Shown here: piece after piece, positions 25,942-33,153 of the stretch
How positions within the stretch are numbered: the first letter of the stretch is position 1
Layout of the letters: every line of letters begins with the position of its first letter
Source: Natrinema ejinorense
GTDB taxonomy: Archaea > Halobacteriota > Halobacteria > Halobacteriales > Natrialbaceae
Assembly: GCF_002494345.1 (NCBI RefSeq)
Contig: NZ_NXNI01000001.1
Coordinates: 2,046,001 to 2,110,000 of the forward strand
DNA length: 64,000 bases
Direction: 5' to 3'
Notes under the pieces: model-generated
Databases searched by the model: none
Told to the model about the DNA's origin: nothing
What the model saw: the letters and a program-made list of their open reading frames with translations, nothing else
Program-made: the position numbers and the translations under genes

Positions 25942-26864
25942 TCGGCAACGGGGACGGCGACGCTGGCAACGATTCCGATGGGGATCGAAGACGTGCCGAG
26001 ACGACTGCTGACGACGAGGCGTTCACAGCCCTTCTTACGTTCGTCGAGGACGAGCTGTCGTTCGCGACGAGCCACTACAACGACAGCTACCTCGACCGGC
26101 GGGTCTCCTCGCGGATGCGTCGGACGCAACGCGAAACCTACGGGACGTACTTGGAGAAGCTCCGAACCGATCCGACCGAACAGGAGGCGCTGCTCGAGGC
26201 GTTGAGCATCAACGTCACGGGCTTCTTTCGAAACCCGGACGTCTGGGAAGGGATTCGCGCTGTCCTCCGGACGCTTTCCACGAGTACGACCACCGTCCGC
26301 GTCTGGAGCGCCGCGTGTGCCGACGGACGGGAACCGTACTCGCTGGCGATGCTCGCCCACGACGACCCCGAGATCGACGAATCGAACGTCTACGTTCTCG
26401 GAACCGACATCAGTACACCAGCACTCGAGACCGCCCGAGCGGGCGTCTACGAGGAATCCCGAACGATCGATCTCGACGACCAACTTTCCTTTCTCGATGA
26501 CTACCGCCAGTACGTCGACGTCGACGATCGAACCTACCGGATCAGTGATCACGTCCAGCGAAACGTTCGCTTCCAGCGCCACGACCTGATCAACGACGGG
26601 CCCAAATCGGGGTTCGATCTCGTCATCTGTCGGAACCTGTTTATTTACATCGACAACGCGTACAAAGAGCCGATGCTCAAGACGATCGCCAGGTCCCTCC
26701 GGACGGACGGTTACCTCGTCATCGGAAAGGCCGAGACGATACCGCCGACCCTCCAGTCGGCCTTCGCCGTCCGCGAGGCCCGACTCCGGATCTATCAACG
26801 AGAACTGACGGAGCCGAACGATGGAGCCCCCGATCGGCGTGTGAACTCGAGCCCCGAATCGTAA
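25938..26864 (+). CDS. cheR: Chemotaxis methyltransferase CheR
   Basis: 308 residues starting at a GTG that overlaps the cheD stop. After a disordered acidic lead of about 25 residues comes the N-terminal helical domain (SSRMRRTQRETYGTYLEKL, SINVTGFFRNPDVW), then the SAM-binding domain (VWSAACADGREPYSLAMLA) and DLVICRNLFIYI. It methylates receptor glutamates with S-adenosylmethionine. It is the last che gene; no CheF or archaellum gene follows. Confidence 0.94.
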   Translation: MIGNGDGDAGNDSDGDRRRAETTADDEAFTALLTFVEDELSFATSHYNDSYLDRRVSSRMRRTQRETYGTYLEKLRTDPTEQEALLEALSINVTGFFRNPDVWEGIRAVLRTLSTSTTTVRVWSAACADGREPYSLAMLAHDDPEIDESNVYVLGTDISTPALETARAGVYEESRTIDLDDQLSFLDDYRQYVDVDDRTYRISDHVQRNVRFQRHDLINDGPKSGFDLVICRNLFIYIDNAYKEPMLKTIARSLRTDGYLVIGKAETIPPTLQSAFAVREARLRIYQRELTEPNDGAPDRRVNSSPES

Positions 26865-26970
26865 CGCAGCTACCGGCGAGGACGCCGATTGCCACCTCCC
26901 GAGACAACGCCTGGAGCTGTGGCTCTCCCCGACGCCGACGGACGCCAGTTCAGTGGGTGGAACGCAACCA

Positions 26971-26979
26971 GGTATTACA
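26971..26979 (+). promoter_or_regulatory. TATA box of HsdR_N-like gene
   Basis: GGTATTACA about 31 nt upstream of the ATG at 27007; it indicates an own promoter, separate from the che operon, and argues against the in-frame ATG at 26953. Confidence 0.45.
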
Positions 26980-27006
26980 TGCCGGTCCGCCGAATACCCC
27001 CCAGGG

Positions 27007-28257
27007 ATGCCTTCGCTCGACCTCCGCTCGTTCGTCGCCCGCGCTGGGACGCTGGTCGACTCCTCGCCGCCAGCGTCGCGACGGGAGACCCGTACCTGGC
27101 TCGTCGAACCCTTCCTCGAAACGCTTGGCTGGGACCTCCGAGCCGAGTCGTGTGTTACCGACCGGTCCATCGACGATACCCCCCTCGAGTACGTCCTGCT
27201 GGTGGATTCGGTTCCAGCGCTGTTCGTCGCCGTCGAGGCAGCCGACGAGCCCCTCGAGGAGACGCGAGCAAACGCGCTCCAGCAGGCGATGGCCTGGACG
27301 GGCGTCGACCGCGCGATCTACACGAACGGCCGCCAGTACCTCCTGCTCGCGGGAACGACGGACATCGAGTACCACACACTCAGGCTTTCGGAACTCACTG
27401 ACGGGGAATCGACAGTCGGTCTCTACTCGCGAGACGCGTTGGGTCGTCGCCTCGCACAGCACTCGCGGAATCACGTCGCCCGCCAGCTCGCGATCGAGCG
27501 GTCACGGCTCGTCGATTCGATCGGCGAACAGCTCACGGCGGCAACCGCTCACGGCGACGTCTACGACGACGAGTTCGAATCCGCGATCGATCGGTTTCTC
27601 GACCAGCTCGTCGTGGCGTTCACCGACGCTGACTCCGAGCAACCGAACGCCGTCGCGGACGTTTCGGTTCGATTCGACGAATCGACGATCTCCAGCGAGA
27701 CACCGACCGACGGAGATACCGCCGAAACCGGATCCGCGACCGACCCGAGCCGGCACACCACGACGGACGCGAACGAGGACGCTGGGACCGGACGAGTCGC
27801 GGACACGGCAGCGTCGACCGAATCGAACGGCCGGGAGGCTCCCGCTCGAGACGACGACGCCGAGCGACGGGAGCCCGACGACGACACGGACGCCGAGAAC
27901 GGGACCGAGGACGGTGAGGAAAGTGAGTACGTCGTCCGGCTGTTCAACGACCGCGGCTCGATCGGTGCGATCGGCCACTCGACGTCGGAGGGGGCACTCG
28001 TGGGAGCAGCCGAGTACCTCTTCGAGCGTGGCCTCTCCGGGGTCACCGTTCCCTGGAGCCCGGACGAGGCCGACGGCACGGTGCTGAACAGCGACCCGGT
28101 CCACGCCGACGGCTCACCGATGGCCGCGTCGACACAGCTCTCGAACGGCCTCTATCTCGAGACTGCAGGGACCGTCGAGGAACGAGCCGCCCGCGTCCAG
28201 GCGCTGGCCGCTCGAGCGGGGTTGCGGGCGATGCTTACCGGGGATTGGGATACGTGA
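27007..28257 (+). CDS. HsdR_N-type protein with degenerate nuclease motif
   Basis: 416 residues. Residues 25-85 resemble the N-terminal PD-(D/E)xK domain of type I restriction R subunits (RETRTWLVEPFLETLGWDLR then EYVLLVDSVPALFVAVEAAD). The usual E-x-K reads E77-A-A here and the preceding Asp looks replaced by Glu, so nuclease activity is doubtful. Residues about 215-315 are acidic low complexity. A conserved-looking C-terminal domain follows (YVVRLFNDRGSIGAIGHS to the end). No HsdM, HsdS or helicase domain is present, so this is not a restriction system. It lies between che and pil genes, and its 3' end overlaps the convergent pilin gene by 23 bp. Confidence 0.7.
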   Translation: MPSLDLRSFVARAGTLVDSSPPASRRETRTWLVEPFLETLGWDLRAESCVTDRSIDDTPLEYVLLVDSVPALFVAVEAADEPLEETRANALQQAMAWTGVDRAIYTNGRQYLLLAGTTDIEYHTLRLSELTDGESTVGLYSRDALGRRLAQHSRNHVARQLAIERSRLVDSIGEQLTAATAHGDVYDDEFESAIDRFLDQLVVAFTDADSEQPNAVADVSVRFDESTISSETPTDGDTAETGSATDPSRHTTTDANEDAGTGRVADTAASTESNGREAPARDDDAERREPDDDTDAENGTEDGEESEYVVRLFNDRGSIGAIGHSTSEGALVGAAEYLFERGLSGVTVPWSPDEADGTVLNSDPVHADGSPMAASTQLSNGLYLETAGTVEERAARVQALAARAGLRAMLTGDWDT

Positions 28258-29011
28258 TATCGACGGTGACGACGGTGACGGCGGCTTGATCGACGTGTTC
28301 ACAGGTCCCACCGGACCAGCCACCGGTCGAACGAATGCCGTCCCACGCGGTTGTGTAGTCGCTGCTTGACGTTACCGTTACTTCGTTGCTGCCGGTCACG
28401 TCGTAGACGGTTCGTTCGTGGTTCGTTACGTTCATCTCCAGTTCGAGCGTCCCGCTGGTTTGGATCGACCGATTGGCAGAATCGATCGCCACGAGCGAGA
28501 TGATCGCCGTTCCGTTATCGGAACCGCCCGACCCAGGCGTACATCTGAGCTGGGGGTTTTTGAGCGCGACGCTCCCCTCGCCGTCGGATCGGACGACGCC
28601 ACCGCCTTCGTATGCGATCGTATCCGACCCGGATTGGTACGCCAGGACGCCCAGCGGGACGTCTCTATCGATAGTCCCGCTCTCGCTCGATTCGAAATCG
28701 ATAGAAACGACTGTCCCGCCATTACCGGTCGTAACCGTTCCGCCTCGTACTGCTAGTTCACTGTTCCGTGTCTCGATACTGTCGGAATGCAAGGCGGTGT
28801 TGAAATTGTCCGCGAGTGCGATCATCGCCCGTTCGCTATTTCGAAGCTGTTCTCCCTCCTGAAAGTCGGCCATCGTCTGAAAGCCGACCGTCGACAGTAG
28901 CGCCACCGAGCCCATGATCGTCGCGAACACCAGAATGAACGCGAGTACCTCCGAGACGCCACGGTCCCGAGAGTCCGTGAACGTGGCCGGTCGATCGCGG
29001 TTTGATCTCAT
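28235..29011 (-). CDS. Archaeal type IV pilin-like protein (DUF7289-type)
   Basis: 258 residues with a class III signal at residues 16-45: DRG|VSEVLAFILVFATIMG, where cleavage by the prepilin peptidase would leave a hydrophobic assembly helix. It is closest among the five to true PilA-type pilins. The rest is a Ser/Thr/Gly-rich exported domain with a Cys pair (LRCTPG and GGTCEHV) and several N-glycosylation sequons (NGT, NRS, NVT). It is the last gene of the pil operon, overlapping its neighbour as ATGA. I recall this family as DUF7289 but could not check. Likely a major or minor pilin. Confidence 0.78.
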   Translation of the reverse strand: MRSNRDRPATFTDSRDRGVSEVLAFILVFATIMGSVALLSTVGFQTMADFQEGEQLRNSERAMIALADNFNTALHSDSIETRNSELAVRGGTVTTGNGGTVVSIDFESSESGTIDRDVPLGVLAYQSGSDTIAYEGGGVVRSDGEGSVALKNPQLRCTPGSGGSDNGTAIISLVAIDSANRSIQTSGTLELEMNVTNHERTVYDVTGSNEVTVTSSSDYTTAWDGIRSTGGWSGGTCEHVDQAAVTVVTVDITYPNPR

Positions 29012-29508
29012 CGGGGCCCCTCCGTGATCGAAATTTCGGTACTGTCGTACCGTATCTCGATCGGTCCACCGGCCGCATCGCTGCCGTCGGCGATCGGCCG
29101 ATCCGTCTTGATCGGAACGTAAACGACGACGTCAGCGCTGTTCGCCGTCAGTATCAGACAGTCCGTCGACCCGTCGAGCAGGGATGCAGAACAGCTCGTT
29201 TCTAATTCGACGGTATATCCCGAGGCGGCTGCCCGCCGTGGATGGTCTGCGACCATCGCCACGGTATCGTCGCTCGCTCCCGCGATCTGATCGACGTTCC
29301 CGATCTCGTCGGCGAGTCGTTCGCCGATCGTCTCGAGGGAGGACTCGGTACTCCGGTCGGTTTCGGTATCGAGCATCGTACTGGCACTCGTCAATAGCAT
29401 GGCTATCAGAATCGTCGTGACAGCGATCGTGAGAACGTGTGTGATCGTAATCGAGACCGCACGATCTCGATCGCCACGTCGCGCGATCACGTTCCACCAC
29501 CGGGACAT
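29008..29508 (-). CDS. Pilin-like exported protein (DUF7266-type)
   Basis: 166 residues. A short basic N-terminus with Arg-Asp repeats (RRGDRDRA) precedes a hydrophobic helix (VSITITHVLTIAVTTILIAM), which fits a class III signal with cleavage after the Ala. The mature domain has one Cys pair (ETSCSASLLDGSTDC). It overlaps both neighbours (22 bp upstream, ATGA downstream). Probably a minor pilin or assembly subunit; the family number is from memory. Confidence 0.72.
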   Translation of the reverse strand: MSRWWNVIARRGDRDRAVSITITHVLTIAVTTILIAMLLTSASTMLDTETDRSTESSLETIGERLADEIGNVDQIAGASDDTVAMVADHPRRAAASGYTVELETSCSASLLDGSTDCLILTANSADVVVYVPIKTDRPIADGSDAAGGPIEIRYDSTEISITEGPR

Positions 29509-29945
29509 CCTTTGTCGATCGTCCGAGTTCGGTTGTAGCTGAGCGAATGTGACTCGTACTCAGTTGTCACGGTTACGTTTTGCAAGTCCTCCCCACTCGC
29601 GTTCGCATCGATGTCGCTGAGCTGAACCACAGCCGGCGTCGACTGTACGGTCGCATTCCGATAGGCACTATCGAACCTCGATACGTTCGTCTCCGCAAGG
29701 TCCTCTAACGACTCGTCCTCCGCACTCGACTCCGCTTCGACCCACACGAGCAGACAGCCAACGCTCTGGTTGAGTTCGTGCTCCGTTACGGCAGCGGAAC
29801 TCGCGCTCTGACTCGTTTCACTGGAGGAAAGCGTCTCCGTGAACAGAACGCCGTTGTACACGACGACGATACCCAGAATGACGAAGGCGAGGGCAATCGC
29901 ACCGATGAGGATCAGTTGCGCACGATCGTCGCTCATCATCGCCAT
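29487..29945 (-). CDS. Pilin-like exported protein (DUF7261-type)
   Basis: 152 residues. SDDRAQLILIGAIALAFVILGI is a class III-type signal and anchor helix very close to the N-terminus. The exported part has a Cys near residue 63 and one near the C-terminus (TIDKGCPGGGT), and several sequons. Three Met codons (29945, 29939, 29936) are possible starts; 29936 would give the shortest N-terminus, as is usual for prepilins. Overlapping genes on both sides show it is translated as part of the pil operon. Confidence 0.72.
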   Translation of the reverse strand: MAMMSDDRAQLILIGAIALAFVILGIVVVYNGVLFTETLSSSETSQSASSAAVTEHELNQSVGCLLVWVEAESSAEDESLEDLAETNVSRFDSAYRNATVQSTPAVVQLSDIDANASGEDLQNVTVTTEYESHSLSYNRTRTIDKGCPGGGT

Positions 29946-30544
29946 ACGATCACCCGCACCTCGACGACGTTGTAGAGCGATGTTTCGTCCTGATACTCCC
30001 GTGGGATAATTCGTGTGTCCGAATCGGTGGCATGGAGTTCCTTGGAAACCGATGCCGATGTCACGGTCTGGTTATCGTACAGCGTGACGGTGTAGCTCGC
30101 TATCGAGGCACTCGGTGGTGGACTGGCCTGATAGACGAGGTGACGCTTGGAACTGTTCACCGGATGGAGTTCGACGTTGTATTTCGGGTCTTGGAAGCGT
30201 TGATTCAGGATCCGCCCTAGTTTGGATTCGTTTTCGAACTCCGATACGGTGTAGGTGTTCGTCCCGTTGATCGGCTGGCTCGCGTTTTCAAACTCTCCCT
30301 CAGCGTTCCAGTTTCGAACGAGTTCGGAAAGGTTCCCCTCCTGGTTTGCGACGATCAGCGAGTCCTGTACCTCCTGTTGGACCTGTTCCTGGACCGATTG
30401 GTCGCCCTCTCCACCCGTCGACGACATGATGACGGCCGACTGTAGCGCAAAGAGGACGGCCATCAACACGATCATCGCGCCGATGAGTCCCTCGAGTGTG
30501 TAGGCCTGTCCGCGGTCGGTGTCGGACGAGTTCGTTCCGAACAT
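29936..30544 (-). CDS. Pilin-like exported protein (DUF7288-type)
   Basis: 202 residues. TDRGQAYTLEGLIGAMIVLM is a class III signal with the G|Q cleavage site and a Glu at position +6 of the mature form, as in classical pilins. A Gln/Glu-rich helix (SVQEQVQQEVQDSLIVANQ) follows, then a beta-rich domain with YTVTLYDNQTV and sequons. It begins 4 bp after the previous gene. Family name from memory. Confidence 0.73.
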   Translation of the reverse strand: MFGTNSSDTDRGQAYTLEGLIGAMIVLMAVLFALQSAVIMSSTGGEGDQSVQEQVQQEVQDSLIVANQEGNLSELVRNWNAEGEFENASQPINGTNTYTVSEFENESKLGRILNQRFQDPKYNVELHPVNSSKRHLVYQASPPPSASIASYTVTLYDNQTVTSASVSKELHATDSDTRIIPREYQDETSLYNVVEVRVIVWR

Positions 30545-30548
30545 GCTA

Positions 30549-31103
30549 TCACCAGACCCTCACGACGAGTCGACATCCTGGGTTACAGTCACTGCTATCG
30601 GCCGAAATCCCATCGTCGTCGATCGTTACGATGCGCGCAGAACTCGCTGCGGATTGGTTGTGATATACATCACCGCCCGACAGTTCGGACTCGTCGACGG
30701 GCGTTCCGTCGAACGCTTCGATACTTACGTTTATTCGATCGTAGACCATGTCGTCGCTGCTGCTTGCACGCAGGCCGAGCTGGGTGGACAGATCCTTCTC
30801 GTTGTATTCGCTGTTGAACCCGCTTCCATCGATCTCGTTGGGCGTCTCCGTCGAGAGGTCGTATACGATCCGATCGGCGATCCGATCGGCCTGTGCTCTG
30901 TCCGCGCCAGCCGACGATTCGTACGGCGTCCCGATCGTTGGGAGAAACAAAAAGACGAACGCGACCGCCAGCAGGAACAGACCGATCCCGACGGCGAAGT
31001 CCTGCGTGGTCTGGCCTCGATCGTCCATCGAGAGGGAAACCGTTCGGGGCCGGCGAGCCCGCGTTCGATCCTGACGTCGATCGGGAGTTCGCTTCCGACT
31101 CAT
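30549..31103 (-). CDS. Pilin-like exported protein (DUF7287-type)
   Basis: 184 residues from the ATG at 31103, which directly follows the pilC stop (TAACATG); an in-frame ATG at 31028 would give the short leader MDDRG|Q that is more typical. The signal helix is QTTQDFAVGIGLFLLAVAFV. The exported domain has a Cys pair near the C-terminus (DSSDCNPGCRLVVRVW). If translation starts at 31103, an unusually long Arg-rich 28-residue leader precedes the cleavage site. It is the first pilin-like gene after pilC. Confidence 0.73.
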   Translation of the reverse strand: MSRKRTPDRRQDRTRARRPRTVSLSMDDRGQTTQDFAVGIGLFLLAVAFVFLFLPTIGTPYESSAGADRAQADRIADRIVYDLSTETPNEIDGSGFNSEYNEKDLSTQLGLRASSSDDMVYDRINVSIEAFDGTPVDESELSGGDVYHNQSAASSARIVTIDDDGISADSSDCNPGCRLVVRVW

Positions 31104-31104
31104 G

Positions 31105-33153
31105 TTAGGCCACCAGCGTCCAGCCGATGAGAGCGATCGCCGAGAGGGCGATCGCGTATTTCAACCCGCTCAATATGCTTGCATCGCGGATATAGCCGGC
31201 GATGAACCCGGAGATGATCCCCTGCAGCGTTACCGCATGGAAGAACAACACTGACAGCATATTGACGTTGACGTTCTCACTGAAGTTTGCCTGCCCCATC
31301 CCATCAGCGCCGCCGCCACCACCGCTGGTCTCGAGGCCGGCCATCGTATCGATGAACTGCGTCTTGAGGATCGCGATCACTGCAAGCACCGTCATGAACG
31401 TCATGATAATGATCACGATCTGCATCCGGGTTCGTGACTTCCGTTCCCGTTCGATGTCGTCGTGATTCTCGCTTGCAGTTGCGGCCGTCCGCAGCACCTC
31501 AGAGATCTGGTTCGACGCTTCCTGTGCCTCGGTTATCAGACGGGTCGTCCTAGCGAGCCGTGGGATGTGGTACTTGTTGTTGAACTCGATGAGCGCCTCT
31601 TTGAGGCTCGTCCCGTAGTTGACCTTCGTGTGCATCTCCTCGAACTCGCGGGCTAGTTTCCCGCTGGTCGTATCGGAGACTGCTTTGAGTGACTCGAGTA
31701 GCGTCAGCCCGGTTTCGTTCGAACTCGAGAGCTTCCGGAGGTTCTCGGAGAGTTTGTTGACGATGGCGTTTCTGTACCGAACGTTCCACTCCCGGAAGAT
31801 AGCGAGCGGGAGTGCGATGATATAGAACGGCAAGTAGAGATAGAGGAACGTCCCCCAGATCGGTTGATCCAGCAGTTCCTCCCAGGACATCGGTGCCATC
31901 CCGTTGACCATGGCCGTGACGACGACGACCAGTGCCGTCGGGACGGTCAACGCGAGCGTTACCAGCGGATTGTCCCGAAAGAACAGATGGGGTTTCCGGA
32001 GGACTTCCATCGTCTCGTAGGTTCCTTCCCGGTTCTTGATCCGATCGAAGACGCTGTGCGTCCCGGTGAACTGCTCGATGAGTCCGAGACTGAGCAACCC
32101 GCCTTCCTGGCCGGTTTCGGTCCGCTGGTCCGTCGCCCCCATCGAGAGGTAACCGTCGCCGGGTTCGTCGTGTTTGACCGTGGAAACGAGGACGATAAAG
32201 CCGACGCCGATCATCGGAATCAGGCCGTAGACGACCATGTAAAGCATCCGATTCGACACGTCTGCGCTCGGAATCATCTGCATGATGACCATGATGATGA
32301 TCAACAACAGCGGGAACAGAGACAGCGTCATGTACATCTCGCCGAACAACTCGAGCGTCTCGAGAGTCAGTTCCTGTTCCTGCTTTGCAGTCCGCATGTG
32401 CTTTTCTTTCTTGTCCTCGAGAAAGCTCTCTATGTCACCGCCGCTGTTGACGATCGAGAGCATGTCCGTCAGGAACTGCGAGAGATCGTCGCTGGGAGTC
32501 TCGAGGGCCTGCTTTCTGATAGCAGTCCGGTAGTCGATGTCGAAGTACTCGGTCTCCTTGACGATACTCTGGAACTCCATTGCGACTTCGCCGTAGGTGT
32601 CGTCGGCCTGGGCCATCGCATCGATGATCTCGAGTTGGTTGAGGCCACCGACCGACAGCGCGTACATAAACGAGACTGCGTCGGTCAACAGCATGTTGAT
32701 TTCGCGTTTCCGGGCGGACGCACGCGAATAGGGGATCGCGACCATCGATCCGAACCCGATCAGAAAGCCGATCGATCCCAATACAAGCCCTGTGAAGAAG
32801 ACGATCGCCGGAACGCGAAGCAACTCGATGAGGTCGAGGAGGAATCCGTGACCGACCGGGATACCGATGAGCGTCTCGTTTTCGAGGAGACCGAAGGCGA
32901 AGACGCCATAGCCCAGGAGGAGTCCGACCAGCCAGAGACTCGCTCCGCTGATAAAGCCGATCCCGAGCGCCCGAGAGAGGTACAGCTCGACCGTGTCCGT
33001 CATCCGGGCCTGTGCCAGTTTCGTTTCGACGTCGGAGACGAACTCGCTGTCGTCACCGAACAGCCGTTCGTACAGCGGATAGAATCGGTCACCGAGCGCG
33101 TCGGAACTGGCGGACATACCCGAGCCGCCACCGTCTTGCGTTTGGAGGCTCAT
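31105..33153 (-). CDS. pilC: Type IV pilus assembly membrane protein PilC (TadC/ArlJ family)
   Basis: 682 residues with two T2SSF (GspF) domains. The first includes SFMYALSVGGLNQLEIIDAM near residues 157-176 and the second LLESLKAVSDTTSGKLAREF near 488-507, each flanked by membrane helices; eight or nine membrane segments are visible overall. PilC is the inner-membrane platform that couples the PilB ATPase to pilin insertion. The start codon overlaps the pilB stop as ATGA, so PilB and PilC are coupled. In haloarchaea each PilB-PilC pair tends to serve its own set of pilins, here most likely the five downstream proteins. Confidence 0.88.
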   Translation of the reverse strand: MSLQTQDGGGSGMSASSDALGDRFYPLYERLFGDDSEFVSDVETKLAQARMTDTVELYLSRALGIGFISGASLWLVGLLLGYGVFAFGLLENETLIGIPVGHGFLLDLIELLRVPAIVFFTGLVLGSIGFLIGFGSMVAIPYSRASARKREINMLLTDAVSFMYALSVGGLNQLEIIDAMAQADDTYGEVAMEFQSIVKETEYFDIDYRTAIRKQALETPSDDLSQFLTDMLSIVNSGGDIESFLEDKKEKHMRTAKQEQELTLETLELFGEMYMTLSLFPLLLIIIMVIMQMIPSADVSNRMLYMVVYGLIPMIGVGFIVLVSTVKHDEPGDGYLSMGATDQRTETGQEGGLLSLGLIEQFTGTHSVFDRIKNREGTYETMEVLRKPHLFFRDNPLVTLALTVPTALVVVVTAMVNGMAPMSWEELLDQPIWGTFLYLYLPFYIIALPLAIFREWNVRYRNAIVNKLSENLRKLSSSNETGLTLLESLKAVSDTTSGKLAREFEEMHTKVNYGTSLKEALIEFNNKYHIPRLARTTRLITEAQEASNQISEVLRTAATASENHDDIERERKSRTRMQIVIIIMTFMTVLAVIAILKTQFIDTMAGLETSGGGGGADGMGQANFSENVNVNMLSVLFFHAVTLQGIISGFIAGYIRDASILSGLKYAIALSAIALIGWTLVA

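Noticed and set aside
27007-28257. Complete restriction-modification or defence system next to the HsdR_N-like gene
   Set aside because: No methyltransferase, specificity subunit, helicase or other defence gene is present, and the nuclease motif is degraded.
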